From the NCBI GenBank assembly GCA_030698405.1, contig JAUYMU010000030.1, positions 1 through 41,531 on the forward strand: 41,531 nt of DNA. Direction: 5' to 3'. Below, in pieces: positions 32,415 to 41,279 of this stretch. Position 1 is the first letter of the stretch. Every line of letters starts with the position of its first letter. The DNA is from Bacteroidota bacterium. GTDB taxonomy: Bacteria > Bacteroidota > Bacteroidia > Bacteroidales > Prolixibacteraceae. A program made the position numbers and the translations under genes. Below the pieces are notes generated by a model, which searched no databases, had not been told where the DNA came from, and was given only the letters and a program-made list of their open reading frames with translations.

Positions 32415-33358
32415 GCGATTGCAGGTTTTCGCGACCAGAACCAGGCAATCGTCAATCCGCTGATAATGTGCCATATTCCCCACCATGCTGCAATGATTGC
32501 CATTCCACCCAATTCCATTTCAGGAGGAAATATTTTGGGATTAAACATGAGCGCCAGCGCCAATCCTGAATTTTGAATACCAGTTTCAATGGAAATGGTG
32601 CGTTGATCAGTCAGGTTCAGTTTATTTAATTTTCCGAAGAAGTAACCGGTTGAAAGTGCAAGAGCGTTGTGCATCAATACCAGCAGGAAAACAAGGTGTA
32701 CATAACTTTTAAATTGGGAGAAGTTGGCCGAAAGCATTGCAATTACCATCAGGATAAAAAACAGTAGAGAACCTCTGTTGATTGGCTTTTTGATCTTCTC
32801 GGTTAACCGTGGAAACTTTTTTGCAACAAACAGACCGATAATCACCGGAATTCCGAGTAGTATAAAAACAGTTTGGAACATCTGAATTTTATCAATTACC
32901 AATGGGCGGAGCAATCCTTCAGCACCATGGGCATTGTAAAAGTCGATGTACATGGTGCCCCAAAAAGCGAAGTTGAATGGCGTAAAAAAGATGGCAGCAG
33001 TGGTGGATATTGCTGTCAGACTTACCGAAAGTGCGACATTACCGTTGGCCATTGAACTGATAAAATTTGAAATATTCCCACCCGGACACGCCGCAACCAG
33101 AATCATTCCTAAAGCGACAGTTGGCGTTGGATTGAGCAATAAAACCAACAGAAATGTGAGCGCCGGCAATAAAAATGTCTGGCTGATAAACCCAACAATG
33201 GCCGATTTTGGATTTCGCAAAATGTCTTTGAAATGTTCAACTTTAATGCCCAACGCTACACCAAACATGATAAATGCAAGGGAAATATTCAGGAAAACCA
33301 GGCCGGATGGCGAAAAATTCAGGCGGACATGATCAAGTACTTCGAGTGAATTGTTCAT
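32411..33358 (-). CDS. Bile acid:sodium symporter family (SBF) transporter
   Basis: This 315 aa inner-membrane protein has about ten hydrophobic segments, the normal size for the family. The signature A-A-C-P-G-G-N-I-S-N-F follows the fourth segment, and N-S-G-L-A-L-A-L lies in the crossing second-half helix (E-T-G-I-Q-N-S-G-L). Such transporters move organic anions with sodium; in non-host bacteria the substrate is rarely known. It lies 10 bases after the alkaline phosphatase gene and overlaps the acyltransferase start by four bases, so the three are translated from one message. Confidence 0.88.
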   Translation of the reverse strand: MNNSLEVLDHVRLNFSPSGLVFLNISLAFIMFGVALGIKVEHFKDILRNPKSAIVGFISQTFLLPALTFLLVLLLNPTPTVALGMILVAACPGGNISNFISSMANGNVALSVSLTAISTTAAIFFTPFNFAFWGTMYIDFYNAHGAEGLLRPLVIDKIQMFQTVFILLGIPVIIGLFVAKKFPRLTEKIKKPINRGSLLFFILMVIAMLSANFSQFKSYVHLVFLLVLMHNALALSTGYFFGKLNKLNLTDQRTISIETGIQNSGLALALMFNPKIFPPEMELGGMAIIAAWWGIWHIISGLTIAWFWSRKPAIA

Positions 33359-33368
33359 AAATATCTCA

Positions 33369-34520
33369 TTACAATCCCAGCAACTTCATGATATTTTTGG
33401 GGATGTCGGTATTCTCCATTATGCCGGTAAAATTTTCGGCCCCGGGACCATAGGAGAAAACAGGAACCATAATTGCAGAATGTCCGCCAGTTGTGTATGC
33501 CCCTTTTACCATTCCTGATTTCATATCGCCACCAACGACTGCCATTCCACCAGTTTCATGATCGGCAGTTACAATTATGAGTGTTTCACTATCTTTGGCC
33601 GCAAATTCAAGGGCTTTTCCAACCGCACGATCAAAATCAAGGGTTTCATTCACAATATAGATGGTATTGTTTGCATGTCCGCCCCAGTCGATCTGCGATC
33701 CTTCAATCATGATAAAAAATCCTTTTTTGTTTTGGCTTAGGATGTTCAGTGCCGTTTCAGTTGACAATGGCAGATCCATTTTCCGATTCGGGTAAACTTC
33801 ATTGTGCTCATCGGCAATCAATCCTGCCAGTTTTCCGGATTTCACCTTGGAAATTTCGTCCATATCGCGCAGTACCTGATATCCATTGTGTTGAAGATCC
33901 CGCGTCAGATCCCTGCCGTCTTTGCGTTGAGCAAAATGATTGTATCCACCACCGATAAATACATCGATGTCTGTTTTCAGGAAATCTGCCGCAATGTCTT
34001 CGTAGCTTCCGCGACTACCCTGATGGGCAATGTACGAAGCAGGTGTGGCATGTGTAATTGCAGAAGTTGAAACCAATCCGGTGGCCAATCCTTTTTCTTC
34101 TGCCATTTCAAGAATGGTTTTAATGGCAACAGTATCGGTATTTACCCCGATAGCGCCATTGTATGTTTTTTGTCCGGTTGAAAGGGCTGTTCCGCCAGCA
34201 GCAGAATCGGTAATGTAATTGTCGGATGAAGCGGTTTTCGCAAACCCAACATGTTTGAAGTTATCAAGATAAAGATTTCCACCATTGGCTGTGAGTGCGG
34301 CAAAAACCTGTGCCACCCCCATTCCGTCGCCAATCATTACAATTACATTTTTTGGCTTTTTGGCTTTAAACTTCTGTGGAAAGGTTTTTACCTCGTATTT
34401 TGTTCCGCCAGGATAAACCTTCAGGGAATCTTTTGCTTCCACTTTAAGATAACTGTCCTGACTGAAAACTTGTTGCGATAAAAATATGATTGCCGCAATT
34501 GTTAATATTTTACGTTTCAT
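33369..34520 (-). CDS. phoA: Alkaline phosphatase (PhoA family)
   Basis: This 383 aa protein has a signal peptide (1-20, ending QVFS-QD). The metal and active-site blocks are in order: D65 in M-I-G-D-G-M-G, nucleophile S106 in T-D-S-A-A-G-G-T-A-L-S-T-G, E-G-S-Q-I-D-W-G-G-H, and T-A-D-H-E-T-G-G. It hydrolyses phosphomonoesters in the periplasm or outside the cell. It is the first gene of an operon with an SBF transporter and an acyltransferase. No Pho-box could be identified by eye. Confidence 0.92.
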   Translation of the reverse strand: MKRKILTIAAIIFLSQQVFSQDSYLKVEAKDSLKVYPGGTKYEVKTFPQKFKAKKPKNVIVMIGDGMGVAQVFAALTANGGNLYLDNFKHVGFAKTASSDNYITDSAAGGTALSTGQKTYNGAIGVNTDTVAIKTILEMAEEKGLATGLVSTSAITHATPASYIAHQGSRGSYEDIAADFLKTDIDVFIGGGYNHFAQRKDGRDLTRDLQHNGYQVLRDMDEISKVKSGKLAGLIADEHNEVYPNRKMDLPLSTETALNILSQNKKGFFIMIEGSQIDWGGHANNTIYIVNETLDFDRAVGKALEFAAKDSETLIIVTADHETGGMAVVGGDMKSGMVKGAYTTGGHSAIMVPVFSYGPGAENFTGIMENTDIPKNIMKLLGL

Positions 34521-34573
34521 TTAAAAATGGTTTTAGAAGATTTAATTCTTATTTCAAACAGATTAAAACTATG

Positions 34574-34603
34574 ACGGTTCATCCCTTTTCAGAAATGAAC
34601 CGT
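34574..34603 (-). terminator. Hairpin between the cold-shock gene and alkaline phosphatase
   Basis: ACGGTTCAT (34574-34582) pairs with ATGAACCGT (34595-34603), a perfect 9-bp stem with a 12-base loop. On the minus strand it is followed by CATAGTTTT, only a short T run. It lies 85 bases after the cold-shock gene stop and 54 before the phosphatase ATG, so it may end the first transcript or sit in the leader of the second. Confidence 0.4.
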
Positions 34604-34687
34604 TTATATCTAAACATTTGGCAAAAATAATCGAATTTACGGATATACTTTGGCCCAAACGATTAAGTTTTTATCACAAAACTGTGA

Positions 34688-35152
34688 CTAAACCACTTTG
34701 TCTTTAAAAAGTTTTACCTGAACAGCAGTGTAACCTTTAAGCCCTTTTTCAACTTCAAAATTCACAAGGTTACCTTCTTTAATCGCTTCAAGCACATTGT
34801 TTACGTGTACAAAAATGCTTTCCTGCGATTCTGCATCCCGAATAAATCCATAACCTTTCGAGTCATTAAAAAAGGTTACTGTTCCCTTTCTAATCGGGTC
34901 ATAAGGAATATTCTCCTGTTTACGGATGCTGATTTCAATATCTTCAGAGTTAATGATAGTCTTCTTTTTGGTGGGATCAGGAGGAGTAGAGGTGATCATG
35001 CCATTTTCGTCAACATAAGCAATCATATCATCGAGGCTGCTTGGTTTGTCGTTGTCTTTTCTTTCCAGGCGCTTCTTTTCTTTGTCTTTTCTCTTTTTGT
35101 CTTTTTTGTTCTTTACTTCTTTTTTGTTGAACGTTTCCTGCGATCTACCCAT
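34688..35152 (-). CDS. Cold-shock-domain protein with basic N-terminal extension
   Basis: The ATG at 35152 (MGRSQETFNKKEVKNKKDKK) is chosen; an in-frame start at 35209 adds residues unlike the family and lies upstream of the likely promoter. The 154 aa product has a highly charged Lys/Arg/Asp/Glu tail (1-40), a linker, and a cold-shock domain (about 87-150) with RNP1 K-G-Y-G-F-I (99-104) and RNP2 I-F-V-H-V (113-117). It binds RNA and probably aids translation or mRNA turnover in the cold. This longer form, about twice CspA, is common in Bacteroidota. Confidence 0.9.
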   Translation of the reverse strand: MGRSQETFNKKEVKNKKDKKRKDKEKKRLERKDNDKPSSLDDMIAYVDENGMITSTPPDPTKKKTIINSEDIEISIRKQENIPYDPIRKGTVTFFNDSKGYGFIRDAESQESIFVHVNNVLEAIKEGNLVNFEVEKGLKGYTAVQVKLFKDKVV

Positions 35153-35186
35153 AATTAAAAATTTATTTTCGTTAATATAACTTCTG

Positions 35187-35194
35187 CAAAGATA
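35187..35194 (-). promoter_or_regulatory. -7 element of the cold-shock gene promoter
   Basis: On the minus strand, TATCTTTG (35194-35187) is an exact TAnnTTTG match, 34 bases before the cold-shock ATG. The expected -33 TTTG is not at the normal distance; a TTTG is present but only 12 bases away. Confidence 0.45.
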
Positions 35195-35313
35195 AGGTTT
35201 TACATTCAAATTCTCATGAATATTTTTCTATGATTTCAGACAGCGAAAATAACCCGTAATTTTACCTAATCAAGAATTAACATTCCTTCACGCTAATATC
35301 GGGTACATTTACC

Positions 35314-35321
35314 TAATTTTG
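35314..35321 (+). promoter_or_regulatory. -7 element of the GH15 gene promoter
   Basis: TAATTTTG exactly matches TAnnTTTG and lies 25 bases before the GH15 ATG. No clear -33 TTTG at 19-21 bases is seen, so the call rests on the -7 element and position alone. Confidence 0.4.
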
Positions 35322-35346
35322 GTGCTTTACAAAGAAGCAGTGAGAT

Positions 35347-37140
35347 ATGCAAAACTTAAATTACGGAGTTGTAGGAAATTGCAGAAGTGCAGCGCTGATA
35401 TCGGAAACAGGCAGTATTGATTGGTTTTGCTTCCCGGATTTTGATTCGCCATCTATCTTTTCAAAAATTCTGGATGTTGAAAAAGGGGGCGAATTTAGTT
35501 TCGAAGTTTCTGATAAATATTCAATCACCCAGAAATATGTTGAGAACACAAATATTTTAAGCACACTATTTACTTCTGAAGAAGGCAGTTTTGAAGTGCT
35601 TGATTTTATGCCCCGCTATAAACTGAATGATGAAAATCATTATCTCCCCCCTGAGATTTACCGGTACATCAGGTTATTATCAGGAAAGCCCACATTCAGG
35701 ATAAATTACAACCCGAAGATGAAATATGCGGAAAAGGAGGTTGTTCATTCCGTCAAAAAACGATTTATCAGAACCCACAACACCGATGATATTTTAGACT
35801 GCGTTTATCTCTATTCAAGTTTTCAATTTGCTTTAATCCTCGGCAAAAAAGAAATTGTGCTTGAAAATGATCAGTTTATCCTCTTATCGAACAACCAAAA
35901 GCTGATCACAATTGACATTGAACGGGTTAGCCTTGAATACAACCGCACAAAAATATATTGGCTCAATTGGGTAAACCGTTCCAAAAAGTTTAAGGTACAC
36001 AACACAATCGTCACACGCAGCATGTTGGTTTTAAAACTGATGTCGTTTCACCCGACAGGTGCGGTTTTGGCTGCTTTAACCACCAGTATTCCTGAAACCA
36101 TTGGCGAAGTGCGCAATTGGGATTACCGCTTTTGCTGGCTCCGCGATGCATCCATGTCGATAGACACCCTGATGGATATGGGGCACTACGGTGCAGCCCG
36201 ACGTTTTATGATGTTTATAAAAAGTATTCTGAAATCGAAGCAGGATAAATTTCAGATCATGTACGGAATTCGTGGCGAACGCATCCTGCACGAAGAGGAG
36301 TTGTTGCATTTGGCAGGTTTCGAAAATTCAAAACCTGTCAGAATTGGAAATGCTGCCTATTTCCAGAAGCAAAACGATGTGTATGGTTATCTGATGAATG
36401 TTATTTTGCAGTATTACAAATTTTTCCCCGGAACGCTTGACGAGATTGAAGACATTTGGGAAGTGGTACGAAACATCATTCGCGCAGTAATTGCCGATTG
36501 GGAAAACCCGGATAACGGAATATGGGAAATACGTAACTCCGACAAACATTTCGTTTTCTCGAAAGTGATGTGCTGGGTTACACTCGACCGGGGTATTAAG
36601 ATTGCCCATTTGCTGAACATGAAAGAATATGCAAAGCTTTGGAAAAAAGAGGCTGACAGGATCAGGAAGGATATTCTGGAAAATGGCTGGAACGAACAGA
36701 TGCAAAGTTTTACTCAAACATACAACGAAACCGATTTGGATGCTTCACTTTTGCTGATGGAAGAATACGGTTTCATTTCAGGCTCCGACGAACGTTTCAA
36801 AAAAACAGTTCAGGCAATCAAAAAAGAACTCTTTTACAAAGGATTAATGTACCGCTACATCAATGCCGATGATTTCGGACGATTGTCATCTTCGTTTACT
36901 ATCTGTACCTTTTGGCTGATACGCGGACTTTATGTAACAGGTGAAACGGAAGAAGCTTACGATATTTTCAACCGGATTGTTGGCTACTCAAACCATTTGG
37001 GGCTGTTCAGCGAGGATCTCGACTTTGAAACCAAAAGACAACTGGGCAATTTCCCTCAGGCATATTCGCATCTGGCCTTGATAAATACTGCATCTTTATT
37101 CTCAGAAGAACGGCATTTATCCAGGTTTATACGTCCTTAG
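35347..37140 (+). CDS. GH15 glucoamylase/trehalase-like glycoside hydrolase
   Basis: This 597 aa protein has no signal peptide and is predicted cytoplasmic. An N-terminal beta-sandwich (about 1-220, with G-N-C-R-S-A-A-L-I-S-E-T-G-S-I-D-W-F-C-F-P) is followed by an (alpha/alpha)6 barrel. Catalytic residues are the acid E394 in N-G-I-W-E-I-R and the likely base E556 in G-L-F-S-E-D-L-D, followed by L-G-N-F-P-Q-A-Y-S-H. In GH15, enzymes of this size with these blocks include trehalases as well as glucoamylases. Its place opposite a trehalose synthesis operon favours trehalase, but glucan-acting members cannot be excluded. Its last 14 bases overlap the 3' end of the convergent MscS gene. Confidence 0.88.
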   Translation: MQNLNYGVVGNCRSAALISETGSIDWFCFPDFDSPSIFSKILDVEKGGEFSFEVSDKYSITQKYVENTNILSTLFTSEEGSFEVLDFMPRYKLNDENHYLPPEIYRYIRLLSGKPTFRINYNPKMKYAEKEVVHSVKKRFIRTHNTDDILDCVYLYSSFQFALILGKKEIVLENDQFILLSNNQKLITIDIERVSLEYNRTKIYWLNWVNRSKKFKVHNTIVTRSMLVLKLMSFHPTGAVLAALTTSIPETIGEVRNWDYRFCWLRDASMSIDTLMDMGHYGAARRFMMFIKSILKSKQDKFQIMYGIRGERILHEEELLHLAGFENSKPVRIGNAAYFQKQNDVYGYLMNVILQYYKFFPGTLDEIEDIWEVVRNIIRAVIADWENPDNGIWEIRNSDKHFVFSKVMCWVTLDRGIKIAHLLNMKEYAKLWKKEADRIRKDILENGWNEQMQSFTQTYNETDLDASLLLMEEYGFISGSDERFKKTVQAIKKELFYKGLMYRYINADDFGRLSSSFTICTFWLIRGLYVTGETEEAYDIFNRIVGYSNHLGLFSEDLDFETKRQLGNFPQAYSHLALINTASLFSEERHLSRFIRP

Positions 37141-38188
37141 TCTGAGTGTTATTGTGATTCAACCGTACCTTCGCAAAGCAGTCGGGGTAATTGGTCTGAA
37201 TAAAGTCGATGACTTTCTCGCGGACTTCGGTGCGTAAATCCCAGTTTTTTGAGGCGTCGCTACTGCTTACCAAAATTCGCATCTCTTTATACAATTCGTT
37301 GGTATTGGTAATCTGAACATTAAATACACGTTTGTCCCAATTTGGATTGTCTTTCAATATTTCGGGCACAAAATCTCTTATTGCCTTCACCGGAAGGTCG
37401 TAACCGACATAAAAAAAGACTGTTCCCATGATATCGGCACTTGTTCTGGTCCAGTTTTGGAAGGGCTTTTCGAGAAAATAGTTGACAGGCAGCATCAGCC
37501 TTCGTTCATCCCAGATTTTCACCACCACGTAAGTCAGTGTAATTTCTTCAATCCTGCCCCATTCTCCTTCCACAATCACCACATCGTCGAGACTGATAGG
37601 TTGTGTAATGGCAATCTGGATACCGGCAAGGAACATCCCAATGCTTTTCTGGGCTGCAAATCCGATAATTAACCCCGCAACACCGGCCGAAGCCAGCAAA
37701 CTGGTTCCGACTGCTTTTGCACCATCAAAAGTCATCAGGACAACAGAGATGGTAATAATTACAATTATTGTGTCCGCAATATTCTGAAAAACGGTCAGTT
37801 GCGTAAGCCTTCGTCTGGCATGAAGGTTATCGGCCACCGAAACATCGAGTTTTTTATGCAACAAAAAGACACCCAACTTCACAAATTTGATCAATATCCA
37901 ACCCACTGAAAGGATCAACACAATGTTGTTGGCGTGGATTAAATATTTAAAAATAGTAAGATCTTTCAGAAATAAATGGGCAAATGATTTGATCATGATC
38001 CACACAAAAAGCCACAGAAATGGAATTTTAAATATGTCCAGCATAAAATCATCCCACTTGTTTTCTGTCTTTAGTGTGTAAATCTTCAGGCGTTTATAAA
38101 TAAACATATAAACAAAAAGAAAAACTACGATTACAACAACCATCAGTATTATTGCCGTGAAATTTATTGTGTCGCCTGTATTTTCCAT
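37127..38188 (-). CDS. MscS-family mechanosensitive channel
   Basis: This 353 aa inner-membrane protein has four to five hydrophobic segments (about 10-30, 52-72, 85-105, 135-155 and 160-185). The pore-lining helix region G-V-A-G-L-I-I-G-F-A-A-Q-K-S-I-G-M-F-L-A-G-I is followed by the beta domain D-D-V-V-I-V-E-G-E-W-G-R-I-E-E-I-T-L-T. The family releases ions and small solutes on hypo-osmotic shock. It starts 14 bases after the trehalose synthesis gene on the same strand, which fits a role in venting compatible solute. It ends inside the 3' end of the convergent GH15 gene. Confidence 0.9.
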   Translation of the reverse strand: MENTGDTINFTAIILMVVVIVVFLFVYMFIYKRLKIYTLKTENKWDDFMLDIFKIPFLWLFVWIMIKSFAHLFLKDLTIFKYLIHANNIVLILSVGWILIKFVKLGVFLLHKKLDVSVADNLHARRRLTQLTVFQNIADTIIVIITISVVLMTFDGAKAVGTSLLASAGVAGLIIGFAAQKSIGMFLAGIQIAITQPISLDDVVIVEGEWGRIEEITLTYVVVKIWDERRLMLPVNYFLEKPFQNWTRTSADIMGTVFFYVGYDLPVKAIRDFVPEILKDNPNWDKRVFNVQITNTNELYKEMRILVSSSDASKNWDLRTEVREKVIDFIQTNYPDCFAKVRLNHNNTQTKDV

Positions 38189-38202
38189 ATCGAATGATTA
38201 AA

Positions 38203-40374
38203 TTATTTTTCTGACATTAAACTGTTCAGAAATTCTACCGTTTTAAGTTGTGCCAGACTGAACCGGGCATGATCCGAAATAGAACCTACTTTAATTGTTA
38301 TTGCATCTGCCGGCATAGCGTGAAACATATCTTCATCGGTAATATCGTCGCCCATCGCCATTACAAAGTCATATTTATCAGTGCCCATCAGGCGGGTAGC
38401 TTCCACACCTTTATCAACACCCACCGTTTTCACTTCAATAACCTTGTTTCCCCGCATGATTTGAAGGTTCAAACGTACGCAAGGATTCATCAACGCGTTG
38501 ACAAGTTGTTGCTGTCTGAGTTCAGCCAGCCATTTGTCACAATTACGATAATGCCAGACGATTGAAGTCTTTTTCATTTCTATTCTCGATCCGGGTGTCT
38601 TATCGGTTGTTTTTTGAAGAATTTCCAACAGCTCATCATCATTAGGAAATTTTGTCCTTACATTTTCCTTCCATTTACCGTGTTCCTTAAAAAATGCACC
38701 ATGCTCTGCGGCCAAATTAATGTCAAGTTCGCTAAACCACTTGTCCAGAAATTCAGAATCCCTGCCACTGCTGATAACCACATTGTTCCGTTTGTCCGCC
38801 GCAAGGAGTTCCAACGTCCCGATCAAACGCTTATCCGGAACCGCCAATTCAGGATTCTTTACAATCGGAACAAGCGTGCCGTCGTAATCAAGGATGATCA
38901 ATCTTCTTTTTGCGTTTCTGTATAATTCTTTAATCTGATTCAACGATTCAACGCCTATTTTTTTATTCTGAAGTAGCGTATTTATGCCTTTTATCGTTCC
39001 CAATTCTGTTGTAAAATCGCGCGCCCATTTGTTAACTGTTTGTTTCGAAAGGGTTTTTCGCATCTTTTCCATTCTTGTTTTTTTCTCCTCTTCGGGCATT
39101 TTCAAAGCTTCCAGCAAGGCATCTTCAATTTCATCAATATTGTTTGGGTTAATAATTATCGCCTCCCTTAATTCGGCTGCAGCACCGGCCATCTCGCTTA
39201 AAATTAACATTCCGGGCTCATCGCGTTTTACGGCGACATATTCTTTGGCAACAAGGTTCATCCCGTCGCGTACCGGAGTTACCAGTGCAAAATTGGCTAT
39301 ATGATACAAGGCCATCAATTCTTCGAAAGGAAATCCACGGTAAAAATAATAGATAGGGCTCCAGTTAAGTGTCGAATACAAGCCATTCAGAGAGCCGATC
39401 ATTTCGTCAATTTTGGTTTTCAGGTCAGCATATCTGTCAACGCTGTCGCGCGAGGGAACAACTACCATCACCAATGAAACCTTGCCCCTGTATTCCGGGT
39501 TATTTTCCAAAAACTGCGCGAAACCTTTCAGCCGGTGAATGATTCCTTTGCTGTAATCAAGCCTGTCAACAGAAAGCACCAATTTATGGTTTCCAAAGTT
39601 TTTCCTGAATTCATTCGCTTTTTTCAGTACTGTTTGGTCCAAAATCGCGTTGTAATGCAGATCATAATTAATTCCCATCGGAAAAGCATCAACATGTACC
39701 ACCCTGTCGCCGTAATGAATCTCATCCAAATCGCTGTCGAGCCCTAATACCCTGTATGCTGCACTGATAAAATGCCGCATATAATCATGGGTATGAAACC
39801 CAATCAAATCAGCGCCCATCAGCCCTTTCAATATTTCGGCACGTTCCGGCAAAACACGGAACAACTCATACGAAGGAAATGGGATATGGTGAAAATACCC
39901 GATACTAATCCCTTCAATTTTTTCCCGGAGCATCGCCGGTAAAAGCATCAGTTGATAATCCTGAATCCAGACCATATCGCCGGGTTTTATCAATTTTACC
40001 GCTTCATCGCAAAATAATTGATTTACTTCCTGGTATGAATCCCAGAATTTCGTTTCGTATTGAATATAGGTGTAAAAATAATGGCAAAGCGGCCATATCA
40101 TACTGTTACTGTATCCCTCATAATAATCCAGAATTTGATTTTCAGAAAGAAATACAGGATGCAATTTTTCCGCTGCCAAATCAGTCTTAATTTGTTTTTT
40201 ATCCTGATCGCTATCAGAAAACATTCCGGGCCAGCCAATCCAGTGTTTATCCTGATAATTTTCTAAAGAGCCCAATCCGGTTGTGAGTCCGCCCTCACTG
40301 CGTTCGTAAACAAAGTCATTTTCCGGCTTGCTTACTTTCATCGGCAAACGGTTTGATATAATAAAGAGTCCCAT
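38203..40374 (-). CDS. otsAB: Fused trehalose-6-phosphate synthase / trehalose-6-phosphate phosphatase
   Basis: The ATG at 40374 gives the expected start MGLFIISNRLP; an upstream TTG at 40398 only adds eight unlikely residues. The 723 aa product joins a GT20 synthase (about 1-465: G-G-L-T-T-G-L, W-I-Q-D-Y-Q-L-M-L-L-P, D-R-L-D-Y-S-K-G-I, R-D-G-M-N-L-V-A-K-E-Y) to a HAD-type phosphatase (about 485-720: D-Y-D-G-T-L-V-P, M-G-D-D-I-T-D-E-D-M-F). The first makes trehalose-6-phosphate from UDP-glucose and glucose-6-phosphate, and the second removes the phosphate. Fusion of the two steps is usual in Bacteroidota. With MscS directly downstream it forms an osmotic-stress operon. Confidence 0.95.
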   Translation of the reverse strand: MGLFIISNRLPMKVSKPENDFVYERSEGGLTTGLGSLENYQDKHWIGWPGMFSDSDQDKKQIKTDLAAEKLHPVFLSENQILDYYEGYSNSMIWPLCHYFYTYIQYETKFWDSYQEVNQLFCDEAVKLIKPGDMVWIQDYQLMLLPAMLREKIEGISIGYFHHIPFPSYELFRVLPERAEILKGLMGADLIGFHTHDYMRHFISAAYRVLGLDSDLDEIHYGDRVVHVDAFPMGINYDLHYNAILDQTVLKKANEFRKNFGNHKLVLSVDRLDYSKGIIHRLKGFAQFLENNPEYRGKVSLVMVVVPSRDSVDRYADLKTKIDEMIGSLNGLYSTLNWSPIYYFYRGFPFEELMALYHIANFALVTPVRDGMNLVAKEYVAVKRDEPGMLILSEMAGAAAELREAIIINPNNIDEIEDALLEALKMPEEEKKTRMEKMRKTLSKQTVNKWARDFTTELGTIKGINTLLQNKKIGVESLNQIKELYRNAKRRLIILDYDGTLVPIVKNPELAVPDKRLIGTLELLAADKRNNVVISSGRDSEFLDKWFSELDINLAAEHGAFFKEHGKWKENVRTKFPNDDELLEILQKTTDKTPGSRIEMKKTSIVWHYRNCDKWLAELRQQQLVNALMNPCVRLNLQIMRGNKVIEVKTVGVDKGVEATRLMGTDKYDFVMAMGDDITDEDMFHAMPADAITIKVGSISDHARFSLAQLKTVEFLNSLMSEK

Positions 40375-40546
40375 ATTTTTAATATTTAGTGAAGACAAAA
40401 CAGAAATCAGGAAACAAACAGACTTACCTCTTATGATAACTTCAAAATGTCAGATTTCGCTAAAGTTACTAAAAATAACCCAGCATCAGAAAAGACGAAA
40501 ATAAGAGACTAAATCTAATCAACATAGAAGTTGTTAAGAAGGCAAT

Positions 40547-40574
40547 AAAAAAAACCGGCTCGGAAAGAGTCAGG
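40547..40574 (-). terminator. Second terminator-like hairpin upstream of otsAB
   Basis: On the minus strand CCTGACTC (40574-40567) pairs imperfectly with GAGCCGG (40561-40555) around TTTCC, followed by eight Ts (40554-40547). It is a good intrinsic terminator shape, lying about 85 bases beyond the first terminator of the barrel gene. Confidence 0.55.
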
Positions 40575-40658
40575 TCAGCATCAGAAGCGTGTAATTTATT
40601 ATTTTTGAAGATCACTTCCGGAGAGATTCAATTAAATCTTTCTCCTCAAATTTTGCAT

Positions 40659-40691
40659 AAAAAAAGAGGCTCTCTAAAAGTTAGCCTCTTT
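40659..40691 (-). terminator. Terminator of the small barrel gene
   Basis: On the minus strand AAAGAGGCT (40691-40683) pairs with AGCCTCTTT (40671-40663), continuing into a run of Ts to 40659. It is a perfect 9-bp stem 25 bases after the barrel gene stop. Confidence 0.8.
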
Positions 40692-40715
40692 CAAATTCCA
40701 AAAATATTTTTTTGA

Positions 40716-41279
40716 TCAGAATTTTAGCGCTACGCCTAAATTAAGGTAGGCAATTCCTGAACCTAGTTCAACCATTGCTGCAACATTATCATTAAAGTAA
40801 TAACGCGCTCCCACAAATCCTGAAAAGATAACCCCACCACCGGAAGCACTCCCAATAGAAGAACCACTTCCGTACCATTTTGAACTTACTACGTTGTATC
40901 CAAGCATCGCTCCAACATAAGTATCAAGTTTTTCCACCAAATTATAATGAAGATAACCACGAGGTCCAATAATTATATTACTGTATTTCCATCCATAATC
41001 ATGACCTACGTATTTGTATTTAGAACTGGCATAACCCAGATAACCACCGAGGCCCCATGCGCCTTTTCCATCAAATAACTGGTCATCCATAACAAGCTCA
41101 AACGAACCTGAGATTGGAGGAATAGTACTGGAATAGTAAGAACCAGTGTATAACGCAGTTCCCAGACCAATGCCAAGGTTTAACACTTTATCACCTTGCT
41201 GAACGACTTGCGCATTTGCAAATGAAAATCCAATTGCAAATACTGTTGCTAAAAGTAGATTTTTAAATTTCATAGCCAT
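40716..41279 (-). CDS. Small outer-membrane beta-barrel protein (porin-like)
   Basis: This 187 aa protein (or 185 aa from the second ATG at 41273) has a signal peptide (MKFKNLLLATVFAIGFSFANAQ). Alternating strands with G-L-G-G-Y-L-G-Y-A, I-I-I-G-P-R-G-Y-L-H-Y-N and G-A-R-Y-Y-F-N-D-N-V-A-A-M-V-E-L-G and a terminal phenylalanine (G-V-A-L-K-F) fit an eight-stranded OmpA/OmpX-type barrel. No OmpA peptidoglycan-binding domain is present. It is transcribed alone, with its own terminator. It is not clearly related to the two barrels in region 1. Confidence 0.82.
   Translation of the reverse strand: MAMKFKNLLLATVFAIGFSFANAQVVQQGDKVLNLGIGLGTALYTGSYYSSTIPPISGSFELVMDDQLFDGKGAWGLGGYLGYASSKYKYVGHDYGWKYSNIIIGPRGYLHYNLVEKLDTYVGAMLGYNVVSSKWYGSGSSIGSASGGGVIFSGFVGARYYFNDNVAAMVELGSGIAYLNLGVALKF

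Larger units (their letters stand above)
40375..40715. other. Intergenic region between otsAB and the small barrel gene
   Basis: It contains two minus-strand terminator-like hairpins (40547-40574 and 40659-40691) about 85 bases apart, and otherwise AT-rich sequence. The interval between them, 40575-40658, could be a tiny transcript ending at the left hairpin, but no promoter is evident. A weak -7-like TAACTTTA for otsAB lies at 40468-40461 on the minus strand. Confidence 0.45.

Noticed and set aside
34622-34629. Minus-strand TATTTTTG as alkaline phosphatase promoter
   Set aside because: It matches the -7 consensus but lies in an A-rich run, with the nearest -33-like TTTG 26 bases away; too weak to list.
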